64,000 bases of DNA from Saccharina japonica (Eukaryota > Sar > Phaeophyceae > Laminariales > Laminariaceae): assembly GCA_008828725.1 (NCBI GenBank), contig MEHQ01003771.1, forward strand, positions 1 through 64,000, in the 5' to 3' direction. The notes beneath the pieces were generated by a model, which was not told the origin of the DNA, searched no databases, and saw only the letters and a list, made by a program, of their open reading frames with translations. The translations under genes and the position numbers were made by a program. Positions within the stretch are counted from its first letter, which is position 1, and each line of letters begins with the position of its first letter. Shown here piece by piece: positions 1 through 10,584 of this stretch.

Positions 1-1990
1 CGGTTTCCCTACGACCCCCCCCCCCCCCCCGTCTTAATTCCCTTGGCCGCCACCCATACAACGGATGCGTGGCGCTTCCACCTCAGTTCCGTTTTGCTTT
101 CGTGCCACACACGAAAGTCAAGGCAAGATAGGAGGAAATAGCAAAACAAAATGAATACGTACGTAACTAAGCAATCAAAGAAAAAACCTACGAAAATACG
201 GAAGGACAGAAAAACAAAGGCAAAAAGCGACCGGCGAACGAAAGCAGGAAGGAGACGGCAGTCAGGGTAGCGAGGTGCCAGACCGACTAGCTGGTAGAAC
301 CTGTCTGTACTGCGGGTACAAACTTGCCTCGGCTGCCTGGAAGGTGCTTTTGGTGTTGTCCGGTTGCCCATCCTTTCCTTTCCTTCCACTCTATACGTGC
401 ACAGGAAACACAATTAATCGCAAATTGTAAACTCGAATTTTAAATTGTAAATCCCTGCTTTCATTTTTAACAAAAGCCTAAAATAGGTATACCTACTACT
501 GTTGAGCCATGTATAGGTACATCGCGTCTTGCACACCGAGAAAGGCTTCCTGGCCCCCTCCGCGACTGGCCAAAGTTCCACCGTGCCTAGAAATGGCTAT
601 AATGTCGTTGGTGCACCTGTCTCCGGCTACTCAAGCTTGGTTTGCACATTTGTCTGTTTTCAAGCGCACCTATAAATGCCTCATCGTGCACCCTTCACTA
701 GCCACTTCAGAACGACCAGTCGTCTACACGAGATTGTATGGGACACCAAAGTATCGCTTGCCAGGTTTGCCTATTGAACAGGTACTCGTTAGTGCTCACG
801 TGTGTTGATTGCTTAGCGATAGAACAAGAGTAGCTGTATTATTTCTGCCACGATGAAATACAGAAAGGCTGAAGGCTCGAGCTGCCTCGCCTTGGAAACC
901 TATGGTTTCCATCTAAGATACGGCTTCCAAGTACTACCAATACGATCCTAGTAATACCTGTTATCTGGTCGTTACGGAGTTTCCAGATCATCCCAGCAAT
1001 AGCATAACACTAGCCCACTCTGATGAGACGTAAAGGAAGAAATATTATGAATTAATGGAAACCCCGATTCCATGAACTAAAACATGAGTCGAAGATGCGG
1101 CTGCTCAAAATCCACCCCCACGCCTCTGAATGGCAAGGCTATCAAATTTAGGCCTGCCGACAATGCCACTTGTGAGGTTAAGGGTACCGGACACCAGAGT
1201 ATCCCTTGCCAGGTTTGTCTATCGAATAGGTATTTGTTGGTACTCACGGGTGTTGTTTGCATCGAAATAGAAGCGCAGCCTTTCCCACGATCAAATACTG
1301 AAAGGCTGAAGGCTCGAGTTGCCTCACCTTGGGAACACCTGGCTTCCATCTAAGATTCGACGTGCATTCCACCGTGACTTCACCTTGAGGGTCGGCTCAC
1401 ATACAAACTGACAGTTGTGGCACCACTCACTGTCGTGGTCACCGTGAAATATCAAATAACTTCGTACCTGCGTCCAGTCCCAAAACACCTCGTGCAGTAC
1501 CGTGGTACAGTAGCCGGATCCCGCACTAGTCTCGTCGAGGCTTGATCCTTGTCTTGAAGAGTACCACTGGGGCTGGACTCAACACAAACAACCCCCGTTG
1601 AATCCCGTCCCGGCTACATCCCGTACGAAAATATCCCGTTGGGTTTCGGGGTGTTTGACTGCGGTTCCGGGGAATCCAACGGCGGCTACTATAGATTATA
1701 AACAAATAGTGCCGTCAAACCCAGAGGGATCTGATTCCCGTGGGATGCCATCGCGCAGTCGCAAAGTCAAAAGCCCTGATAATTACACCTGACGACATGT
1801 GGGATGTGGGTATTTGCCTAGGTCTTCATGTATATGCAGGCTGTTCTAAAATGACCCCCCGTCACAAATTGAAACGCCAACCAAGGCCGACAACCACCCT
1901 CGTCAACCCTCGAAAGCTGTGAGCAGAGGGTCTAAACCATTGTTTTAAACACGGATTTGTTCCTGCTCCTTTTAAATATGTTTGTTTCAG
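1..1990. other. Intron 1 region of P450 copy A (no exon seen)
   Basis: By analogy with copy B this is the 3' part of a long first intron. It holds a diverged repeat pair (738-1362), a fragment near 496-560 of the palindromic family found at 28.8-29.7 kb, and ATCCCGT-rich sequence near 1600-1640 resembling 39.85-40.1 kb. Open frames here have no recognisable protein signal. Confidence 0.5.
738..1362 (+). repeat. Pair of diverged direct repeats, 738-925 and 1188-1362
   Basis: Both contain GGGACACCAAAGTATC-like and GAAAGGCTGAAGGCTCGAG blocks in the same order and end TTTCCATCTAAGAT, about 440 bases apart. The sequence between and around them shows no supported coding region. Confidence 0.6.
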
Positions 1991-2189
1991 GAGCCATCGT
2001 ACTTCGGACCGCTCAAGGTTTCCAAGGACTACATTGGCGAATCGGTCCCGGCCCTGCTCACGAACATCAAAGAGAACCACCCGGAAGTCCGCGCCTACAT
2101 TATCGACGCTTTGAGGGAGAGGGCTGGGGGGGAGCAGAAGGCGTTCACGCACGCCTCTGAAAATTTCTACGCGGACCTCAAGGAGAACG
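1991..2189 (+). pseudogene. P450 copy A exon 2
   Basis: Acceptor TTTCAG| and donor G|GTTAGT; 199 nt as in copy B and open throughout. It encodes EPSYFGPL...FYADLKENG. Confidence 0.8.
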
Positions 2190-5100
2190 GTTAGTCCAGC
2201 TGTGGATGTAGGCTGAGAAGCCCCAAGAATTGGCCGCAAAAGTCGGCGAGTAGTGTCCGCGCCATCTACCAGAGCTAGACTAGCTACATACGCAGATTTT
2301 TGTGGCCGCAGCAGCAGCAGCAGCAGTGGTGTTGGACGATTTACAAAGAACAAGCGATGGAATGCTGTGACTTTGTTACTTGCGCGACGCTTGACTGCTT
2401 GGCTGGCTACGAAGGAAGAGAGGTTTACGTGGGGGGGGGCACTCGCATCATCCCCCCATAACTACTCAACCCTTCCAGAAGCCTTCGATATCTACAACAG
2501 AAATAGACTGCGCGCACGATAACTTCGAAGCTCGAACAGCACAGCCGTAGTCGAACCGGTGGTAATTCCGCCGCATATTGAAAACATATTGCTCTCGGAA
2601 AGGTCTTGTTCGGCTGTAACGCCCGTACGTTAATTTACGCCCCGACTACTACGTAGTATGTAGCGATGATTATGTATAGCCTTGCTGCGTATACTTCAGT
2701 CTGTCGCAAATTAACTTAGCTTAGATATCTTGGTACTCTCAGATGTCTCTACCAGGGAGATCGATACGGAAGAAGTGAAAGGGTGGTGTACTCAACGTTT
2801 ATATTTTGGCCGCAACCGTTTGACTGAAAACCCTCCTCGACTTTCTACAATGGCGGAACGGAGCCCAACTGGCGTTCCTCCACTAGGCAGATTTTGACTG
2901 CGCCAAGCGTGAAGCACCGTGAGCGTTTCGGCGAGTCTTGTATAGAACGAGACGTAACCTTCAACGAACCTCGTGCGAGGTAGAACGCGGCACCCTATGA
3001 CTACGTTCTCGCGCATGGATGACCGGGTCGAATATATTGAGGTTTCCTTCCGGTATGCCCAGGCCAGAGGCAGCAACAGGTCTATTAAACAGTATCCGGT
3101 ATGGTACGTAGGCGATACGACGATCGCTTTTGTTCGACGTGAAGCTTGTCCACGCCGTACAACATGGTCACACTCGATCGCTAGCCATGGTGGCCGCCAA
3201 TAACGCAGAACGGGAGGTCGGCTGTACAGCTCACGCAGCGATTGGCGTGATTTAGAGCATTGCGGACAATCATCTACACCCAAGCGAATATGTACCATAT
3301 TTACCGAATCTGGTTTCGCTGGGGGGGGGAGGTAACTTAATTGGACCTGGACGTCAAAGGCCAAAACATGTCACAAAACTCTGTCAGATCATGGATTTCC
3401 CGTGGGACGACCTAGACCTTCCCGACGCAGACAGTCACCAAAAATGTAGGAGTCTACTGTAGGCCATGTTGCTGCGTGGGAGCCACTTATTCTGCATGAT
3501 CTAAGACGTGATTCTTGCGTTAGAAACTGTGCCGTGCAGATGCTGTGGTGCAAGATATCAATAACGAAAGTTGGGATCTTGATGGGGTGCCGTATGTAGA
3601 TGGGTTATATGTCTGACCCGTGGTTGGCTTGGTTGTTGTCTCGAGATCCCGAAACAGTTTGGGCGCTCCGCGTAGTATGAAGAGCGGACCCAACCCCGTC
3701 CGTTTGCGGTTTGAATTGTAGACGCCGCCAAGGCCGAGGACAAAGTGCTGGGAAGGTTCTGCGATGTCATCGTCGTTGGAAGGTCCGTGTGAGGGGACTT
3801 CACCGAGTTACGACCGACGCAACTGTCTTTCCTCTCTCTTCATGGCCCTCGCTGTTCCCCGCCCGCATTCCTCTCCCATGTTTCATGTCGCGCTTCTCTC
3901 CTATACACCAGGCCTAGGAGAATATACCGAGGTGTATGATTTCTTCCTCCAGCACACGCGCGCCATCATGCTTGAGTGGATGCTGGGGACGGGAGAGGAG
4001 GGCGGCCAGCCCCTGCCCCCTTTCAAGGACTTCATCAACGTCGACCCTGGGGATGTCAGCCTGTGCGTAAAGATTTGCAGCACTCAGTTTTGCGTGCCTC
4101 CTGTCTGGTGCTGGGTGATATTTTAGGTCGACTAGTATGAGATCGGGGTCTAGAATCCAGATCAGGCATTTATCGTTTTTTGGTGGAACACCCACATACA
4201 AGGCGCATGCTTCTCTTTTCACGTTCCAAAACCTGCCCGAGGCGGCAAAACGCGCACGTACTTTTGAACACCAACAACAGTCACAGAGTGCCCTCCTCAC
4301 AGCGCGCAGGTCGCTACACCACCTAGAAGGCCGTGTCGTCGGCGGCAGGGTTGAGGGCCGTAGGTGGTCGGAGAGTGTAGGTGGTTTGCGCTTGGAGTAG
4401 CGCGCTTGGGGCGTGACGCCCGGTTTCCGTTTCCTGTTTCAACGCTTCGCTGCGCAGAACACGCGGTCATTTTCGATCAGAAAACCGTGGTTCAGAAAAA
4501 AGATCATGCGCCCACGTCCCAAAGCGAGGCCGCCAGGCACATGCAACCTACCACCCTAACCCGGGCAGGGAGGACGGTCCGATCAAAAGAACGTACATAC
4601 TTGGATGGTTTCGTGTGATACACGCCCTGTAGGCCGAGGACTGGCATGTTTAGTGGGTGTTCTGTGCGTAAAACAGGTTTTTGTGTGTCTGTGGCAGCCA
4701 CCTTCCAGAACCGACCTATCACTACCGACGGCACTGCTCGCGGGTTTCTGCTCGACGGAGGGGAAAAACAAGTTTTTAATTTATTTTGTGGATTCCGAGC
4801 TCATACTAGTGGGGCTTTATTTACGTAGTGTGCTTATTATTTGTTGTTTCACGTGTTCACGGCACTGTCCGTGATACCCTTCATTGTGCGCGTCGTGGTT
4901 GGTTTGTACACAAGTCTTGTTTTCGCGAGCTTGCACGTCGGTCTACATATGGAATCGTCGGGAAATGGCGAGGTGTGAATGAGGGAAGGTCGACAAAGAG
5001 CGATAAGAGAGAGTGGGGATCAGACAGACGAAATATCTAGAAATCAGCGACGCAGGTAGAGAGAATACCACATTAGGAGGATGAAAAGTCGAGATACAAG

Positions 5101-6162
5101 AGAGGAAACAAGCTGCGGGGGGGGGGGGGGGCAAATGTGGCGAGTAACGACACCCAGATAAAACGGGACGAGTAAGGAATGAGGTACAGGGACCCTCGGC
5201 GGTGCTTGAGCCTATTAATAGATGTCGACGACAAGCGGGTGGGCGACCGGCTCTGATGCTGTCAGGTATACGAGAATCCATCGGGATACGTATGGTGCCT
5301 AGGCTCAGTAGTACACTGGTGACCGCGCTCAAGACTTACGGTGCCCCCTTCTGTTTTTTGCTCACAGTTAGGGTCATCCATGTTCATATTTTCCTACGGG
5401 TACTCCTCTTATGTGCTCCTATATTCGGGCGGGTTCGGTTGTTCGGCAAGACCGTGTTGTCAGTCCTTCCTTGGTTCATCACAAATAGTTTTTGCGTTTT
5501 TGTCATTCAAGCCGCCTTCTGGCACCAACCTCCACACTCGCGGCTGTATGTGCAGTTGTTTAAGTAAGCTCGTCTTCCCGCATAGTTCGTCACCCTACAC
5601 GTATTGTAAAACGCAAATTCCTCCTCCTGGCCGCCAGTCCCGTCGTTTAGGTCATTGTCTGCCCTATCGAAATGGGTGGATCAACTCCTTCGACACCCCC
5701 TCACGTCACCCCCACCCCCCGCCCCCCCCTCCCCCCCCCTCTTCCACCCCCCTTCCTCCTCTCGTCCCCGTCGCGCTCCACCCCATCCCCCTCTCCTGCC
5801 CCCCCCGTCGCCTACCTTCTTTCTTGCATCCCGCTTCTCCCGTTCCCTTTTATTCCACCCCCTTCGCCCTTGATGCATGCCATGCACACATTTCCATGGC
5901 ATGAGAGCAATCCCACGGTAGGGGTACCATTGTTTTGCTCGACATTTTCTGACTGGCTGAGCTCCTCACGTGAGTAACCACTGGATACTAATATCATTTT
6001 ACTGGTACGTTTGCTTTCGGATCACCGCATTGGAACTTTTGGTCGGGTTGCGCGAACGAATGTCTCCGAGGTCATGTTTCGGGTGAGATATTGAGTTCCT
6101 CATGTGAGGAGCTCAGCAAATTATGCTACGCCCCTACCGTGGGATGAGTCATGACAAACCAG
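2190..6162. other. Introns 2 and 3 of P450 copy A
   Basis: Non-coding apart from exon 3 at 3912-4062. Includes a fragment of dispersed family S1 (about 2873-2995, minus orientation), a poly-G run near 5117, a C-rich tract at about 5700-5810 and M1-like remnants with GAGCTCCTCA near 5950 and 6094. Nothing else supported. Confidence 0.5.
3912..4062 (+). pseudogene. P450 copy A exon 3
   Basis: Acceptor CACCAG| and donor CT|GTGCGT; 151 nt, open. It contains MLEWMLGTGEEGGQPLPPF, nearly identical to copy B exon 3. Confidence 0.82.
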
Positions 6163-6336
6163 CTTGATGGGGGCGGAGATCGACACCCCCTTCGCAAACA
6201 CGGTATGCAGACCCTCACGAAGCTGAAGGGAGGAGGGGCTACTAGCGAACAGAAAGCGTCCGTTCAGGTCCTCATCGACTCCATCAAGGCCTTCAAGGCG
6301 TGGCCGAGGCTCACGTAACTCCTGGCAGAAAACAAG
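6163..6336 (+). pseudogene. P450 copy A exon 4, frameshifted and with a nonsense codon
   Basis: Starts after ACCAG| in the frame giving EIDTPFANT, then changes frame between about 6200 and 6223, where TSEQKASVQVL resumes in another frame. TAA at 6316-6318 interrupts the resumed frame before LLAENK|GTAC. It is 174 nt against 169 in copy B. Its 3' end and splice donor lie inside a 201-bp tandem duplication. Confidence 0.75.
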
Positions 6337-6706
6337 GTACGATGTATCCTTAACCTTCGGCCAGTGTCTGGCGCACGCGAAAACCCAAACGTCCGAACGC
6401 ACACGCTTGCCGCATAACTCACGCGATAACACACCCACCTCGCAACAAATGTGTACGTACATAAGCTAAAGAAGCTTAAATGCACTCGGATGTTGAATAT
6501 AAAATCGAGGCTCACGGAACTCCTGGCAGAAAACAAGGTACCATGTATCCTTGACCTTCGGCCAGTGTCTGGCGCACGCGAAAACCAAAACGTCCGAACG
6601 CACACGCTTGCCGCATAACTCACGCGATAACACACCCACCTCGCAACAAATGTGTACGTACGTAAGCTAAAGAAGCTTAAATCCACTCGGATATTGTATA
6701 TTTAAA
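6306..6706 (+). repeat. 201-bp tandem duplication spanning an exon-intron border of P450 copy A
   Basis: 6306-6506 and the sequence from 6507 to about 6700 are near-identical. Each starts in the last codons of exon 4 (RLT-x-LLAENK) and includes the donor AAG|GTAC plus about 160 bases of intron. The first copy has TAA where the second has GAA. Confidence 0.85.
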
Positions 6707-6718
6707 AAATTAAAAAAA

Positions 6719-6790
6719 ACAACAGCTGTGAGGTCGAGGATTTCGTCGAAGCTCAGCTTTGCTAGCTGAGTGTAATACTTCGATCGCGCG
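6719..6790 (-). repeat. Dispersed repeat shared with 28317-28390 (inverted)
   Basis: Reverse-complement match to 28317-28390 over about 70 bases. Confidence 0.75.
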
Positions 6791-7133
6791 CGGATATTGT
6801 ATATAATATATATAAAAAACAATTCAATTGACTAGAATGATGAAATCGATATCATCCGTGGTATTCCGCTACGCACCGTCCAATAAACGCCTCCATCTGC
6901 CAAAGCCGTCAGGAGACCGCACTTTTCTCGCCCCGGACAGACAGCAACTTTGCCTTGGCATCCTTTGGCTTGACACCAAACCCCTAGGTTTTGGTGTGGC
7001 ATACTCGGCCCCCACGCCCTTCACATCGCAGGGCACGGGTTTACTTGCTTCGCATGTCTCCTGACGTCTTTGCGTCCTCCTCCTGCTACTGCTGCTGCTG
7101 CTGCTACTGCTGGTGCGTCGCCGCCCTTGTTAG

Positions 7134-7283
7134 GTGCCCATCGACGAGCTCGAACGGTCTATGATGTTCACCACAGGCTTCCAGTCTTCCTCCGCGATGG
7201 CGACGACCATGAAAACTGCGATCGGCGCGTTGAACCTCAACCCCGACTTCTCGAAGGCCCTTCAGGCTGAGGTCAAAGGGCAG
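7134..7283 (+). pseudogene. P450 copy A exon 5, followed by a GC donor
   Basis: Acceptor GTTAG|; donor CAG|GCAAGT, a GC-type splice donor shared with copy B. It is 150 nt and open, encoding VPIDELERSMMFTTGFQSS and so on. Confidence 0.8.
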
Positions 7284-7733
7284 GCAAGTCACTGGAACGA
7301 TTCTGGATGATGAAGTACAATCATCGAGGGGGTGATTCAGAACCTACGTAAGGGGCAACCTATGGTATATGTCGTGTCTTACGAAGTTTTCACAACTTTT
7401 AACGAGTTTGGGGTGACCACTTACTATCCGGTTGCGAAGTTACCCGTGATTTTGCATGATTTGCATGATCTCCAAACTTGCACTACTGTAGTCGCCAAGC
7501 TTGCCAGCACGGTCGCAACCTGCCAACGTCTCTCACCTGCCTCTCTGTGCCGCGTTGCCTCACGGAAATGTTCGTTTCCGGCCTCAACCATCGCTATTCT
7601 GACACCCCCGCAACCACCACCACCACCACCACCAAACACAATCACCGCTACCAATCGCCACCACCTACCGCCACCAACACCAACACCACATCAACCCCCT
7701 ACCGCTTCTATTATCACTGTTGGCCCTGAGCAG

Positions 7734-7838
7734 GACCTGAGCATGGCCGCTGTGAGTAATGTGGAATAGTCCCCCCTGCTCGACAGCTTCCACTGGGAGA
7801 TCCTCCGCATGTTCCCCGCGCCGCCTTTCTGCTGCAAG
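7734..7838 (+). pseudogene. P450 copy A exon 6 with in-frame TAG
   Basis: Acceptor AGCAG| and donor AAG|GTGAGC; 105 nt as in copy B. TAG at 7767-7769 replaces the Gln codon of copy B. The K-helix ExxR (HWEILRMFP) follows the stop. Confidence 0.8.
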
Positions 7839-7900
7839 GTGAGCATTCCCTCCAGAACCTTTGCTTCTCCTCGTTTCCGACATCGGGACGACACACACGG

Positions 7901-8232
7901 GACGCATGCTACGCTAGAGGCCCCTAAAAATCTTCAAGAGCTCAATCTCTCATCGCCCAAACACTGATATGTTTTATAGACATGGAAGCAAGCCCGATAG
8001 AAGGTGAACAACTCGGCATGCCCTAGGTGCCTTTACGAAGATATTCCAAAACCGAATGGCATTCGGACGAGCTTATGTTAACCCCTTAAGAAACGGCCCC
8101 CAGTTTTGGGGGACAAACTACATGAAATTAGTGTGGGATTACTAGTTTGTTTCTAGTTCTGAATGGGTTATAAGGAGCACCGCTATTCAGAAAGCATTTC
8201 AGCAGAAATGTGCTACCTCTATTGCGGCACGC
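7901..8232 (+). mobile_element. M1 MITE with an M2 element inserted at its internal TTAA
   Basis: Left end GACGCATGCTACGCTAGAGG and right end GTGCTACCTCTATTGCGGCA match the terminal inverted repeats of other M1 copies. An M2 element (8078-8171) splits it at the TTAA of the M1 segment that reads TTTTGGGTTAAGGAGC elsewhere. M1 sequence (AAGGAGC...ATTCAGAAA) resumes right after. It lies in intron 6 of copy A. Confidence 0.72.
8078..8171. mobile_element. M2 TTAA-flanked micro-MITE (in M1)
   Basis: Near-palindromic sequence starting TTAACCCCTTAAGAA and ending TTCTGAATGGGTTAT around a central GGGGGACAAACTAC. Left TTAA, right TTAT. Confidence 0.7.
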
Positions 8233-8286
8233 CCCCGCGGCCCACTGCAATCATGAGGCCGTCCTGTCTCGGCAACCCTCTTCCCC

Positions 8287-8373
8287 TTAGCCCATTCAGA
8301 ACTAAAAACAAAACCCACACTAATAATAAGTCGTTTGTCCCCAAGTATGTGGTACCAGTTCTTAAGGGGTTAA
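8287..8373. mobile_element. M2 micro-MITE
   Basis: TTAGCCCATTCAGAACTAAA ... CCAGTTCTTAAGGGGTTAA, an 87-bp near-palindrome. It has the same core TTTGTCCCCAA and the same ends as other M2 copies. Confidence 0.72.
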
Positions 8374-8693
8374 CGAGTATTTGTCGTGCGAATGAAAATG
8401 TACAATCGGCTCTTCACAACAAGCTATGATATATACAACCAAAATGGAACTATCCCTTATTTGGCCAAAAACCGCCTTCACCTGAACTTCCGGCGCCCGC
8501 AGAACAAGCTAGATTCTACAACAGTGGTTCGGAGCTTTGTGTGTAATAAGGGGTGCCGTGTGTGCACCACTCGAAGAGGACACTACTGGTGTTCACGTCT
8601 CAGAATTATGCTTTTGACCGCCTCTGTGCTACCAACGTGTAACTTCGACGCGTTGCCGCCTGCCTTGGGCGTGCCGTCCCTGGATGATCGCAG

Positions 8694-8744
8694 GTGGCCA
8701 AAGGGGACGCTGTCGTCCCCACCAGCAACGGCGATCGTTATCAG
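8694..8744 (+). pseudogene. P450 copy A exon 7 (51 nt)
   Basis: Acceptor TCGCAG| and donor CAG|GTGCGC. It encodes VAKGDAVVPTSNGDRYQ, aligned with SAKMDLVIPTSNGDRYQ in copy B. Confidence 0.8.
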
Positions 8745-8776
8745 GTGCGCGCTAGCCACGATTCGGTCCAGGGGTT

Positions 8777-8873
8777 ATAACCCATTCAGAGCTGAAAAAA
8801 GTATCCACACTATTTTTAAGTAGTTTGTCCCCAAATACATGGGACCAGTTCTTAAGGGGTTAAGAAAGGCGTT
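8777..8873. mobile_element. M2 micro-MITE
   Basis: ATAACCCATTCAGAGCTGAA ... CCAGTTCTTAAGGGGTTAA with core TAGTTTGTCCCCAAATACAT. It lies in intron 7 of copy A. Confidence 0.72.
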
Positions 8874-9314
8874 ATGAGGCGGAAGGCGGGGAACGTGGGG
8901 TCGACGAGGGTGGGGTTAAATGCCGCGGGAGGGAGATGGGATAGGGGTGGGGGGTGGGGTGTGATTGGGTGGGGGCATGGGGCGGAAAAGTGAAGTTGTT
9001 ATTTTCTTGTTTTGTTTGTGTTTTGTTTTGTGTTTAGGGACGTGTCACGCCAACGAAGTGGAACAGACGCGTTGTTTCCTGCATCCTTCTGTTTTTTCAG
9101 TGTTTGGTCTTATGCAACTCTTCGTCAGTTCCCTATGTTTTCTCTCGATTGTTAGTTCCAAATTCGTCTTCGCATTTTCGGTCGCTCGTTCGTTTGGTCG
9201 GGCGGTCAATCCCTAATTCCATGGGCTCGTCTTTTGCCCCCTTGTTGCTTATAAATTATTGGAACCGGGGATTGTGGGTAACGATGCCGCGTTTCCCCCG
9301 TTAAAAACGTGCAG

Positions 9315-9439
9315 GTAAGGAAGGGAGACACGCTGTTCTGCCACCAAGCCCTGGGCCAGATTGACCAGCTCAAGTTTGGCCCAGACGGAAGGGAGTTCAA
9401 CCCCAGGAGTTTCGTGGGAAACCAAGCCCTAAAAAAGAT
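9315..9439 (+). pseudogene. P450 copy A exon 8, one base short
   Basis: Acceptor GTGCAG| and donor GAT|GTGAGC. It encodes VRKGDTLFCHQALGQIDQL and EFNPRSFVG. It is 125 nt where copies B and C have 126; the missing base is in the A run just before the donor, so the splice phase is wrong. Confidence 0.8.
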
Positions 9440-9965
9440 GTGAGCGTCGAACATGTTGCTAAATATATATACATATATGTTTGTGCTGTCATCAATATAC
9501 CATGCACACCGCCGGGCGCTCGCGCGACTGCAATTCCTTCCAGCCAGCCAGCCAGCCACACACTGAACTGCACAGCCGCCATCACACGAACAGTACACGG
9601 CATGGTTTACAGTAGTATGCCCTTTAGAAACGGAAATACGAAGCACATTGTTGTCTGCGTTATCTGGGATCCTCTCACAGACAACGCGGTCGGAAATGAA
9701 CGCAGTGATTGTAAGGTTAGTGTGTACCGCGTGTACCCGATGAAGCCTCACCCCTCGCTGAAGGTATGCGGCCATGCGCAATGCGCCCACCTTGCCATTC
9801 ACCGACCCATCCATCGTCCTCCGTTCCCCTCACACCTTTCCCGTATCCCGCCACGCCTTTGTTTCCCCCTACCCTGCCTTGCCTTCCTCGTCACCGCCCC
9901 CCGCGGACGAACGCCCCCAACTCAAAAACGGGGCAATGTGTGTAACACATGTTGGCTTGTTCAAG

Positions 9966-10083
9966 TCTTCGCCTTCTGTTACCCCGACGCGGCCGATGTC
10001 ACACAGAAGGACGGCATGCCGTGGGGTTGCGTTGCCCACGCTGTCGGCGTTATCGACTCCATGCTCTTGGCTATCTACGGACG
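9966..10083 (+). pseudogene. P450 copy A exon 9, haem-loop exon, one base short
   Basis: Starts after TTCAAG| and ends CG|GTAAGC. It is 118 nt versus 119 in copies B and C. The haem loop DGMPWGCVAHAVG is intact, but the frame cannot be joined to exon 8 by the homologous splice sites. Confidence 0.78.
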
Positions 10084-10466
10084 GTAAGCTCTTACATAAG
10101 TTTTAGATTGAGCGGTGGTTCACTCCTAATTCCTCTTTTTTTTTGTCAGCGCCTCAGGGGTACTACTCCTGCGATTGGCTAGTACCCGAATGCTTGTCTG
10201 TCTAAAGGCGCGACGGGTTTCCAGTTGGGCGATATGCACGGCCATATAACCCGGTTACGACGAAGGCAAAAGGGTAAATCATATGGTGTGGTATGAAAAA
10301 TGATGCATCCTATCACATAAGGCATGCTCCGCCATAAACTTTGATCCATGTATGACTTCTGCCCCCGGCCGCCGCCCACCCTCGCTCTTCGATCCCCCGT
10401 TCCTCCATCGGTTCGTGTTGATTTTGTTTTTTGTGGCCCGATTATCTATTTTCTGCGGCCTACAAG

Positions 10467-10584
10467 CTGGGTGCAAGAGTACACGTGGGAAATGACCGAG
10501 CCGAGCGTGATCGACCAAGACCTCTACCTCGGCACCGTCGGTCCCGCCGTCGTGGCCTTCTCCAAGATTACGCCCCGCAAGTAG
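10467..10584 (+). pseudogene. P450 copy A exon 10 and stop
   Basis: Acceptor TACAAG|; 118 nt ending with TAG at 10582-10584. It encodes WVQEYTWEMTEPS to KITPRK. Exon length equals copies B and C. Confidence 0.82.

Larger units (their letters stand above)
1991..10584 (+). pseudogene. P450 copy A: CYP74-clan-like pseudogene, exons 2-10
   Basis: Nine exons align one-to-one with copy B: 1991-2189, 3912-4062, 6163-6336, 7134-7283, 7734-7838, 8694-8744, 9315-9439, 9966-10083, 10467-10584. Exon 1 would lie left of the window. Lesions relative to B and C: exon 4 is 5 nt longer, which changes frame near 6200-6223, and then has TAA at 6316-6318; exon 6 has TAG at 7767-7769 where B has Gln; exon 8 lacks one base in an A run near its donor; exon 9 lacks one base at its start. 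ExxR (HWEILR), the haem loop GMPWGCVAHAVG and the C-terminal KITPRK survive. Several independent lesions make a sequencing error unlikely. Most splice sites remain canonical, so loss looks fairly recent. A truncated transcript could still be made. Confidence 0.8.

Noticed and set aside
3722..3782. Possible extra exon in copy A (DAAKAEDKVLGRFCDVIVVG)
   Set aside because: Its phase does not fit exon 3, its donor is weak, copy B has no counterpart, and exons 2 and 3 join in phase without it.
5655..5977. Proline-rich open frames
   Set aside because: Overlapping frames in a C-rich tract; the reverse strand is equally open, so simple sequence explains it.
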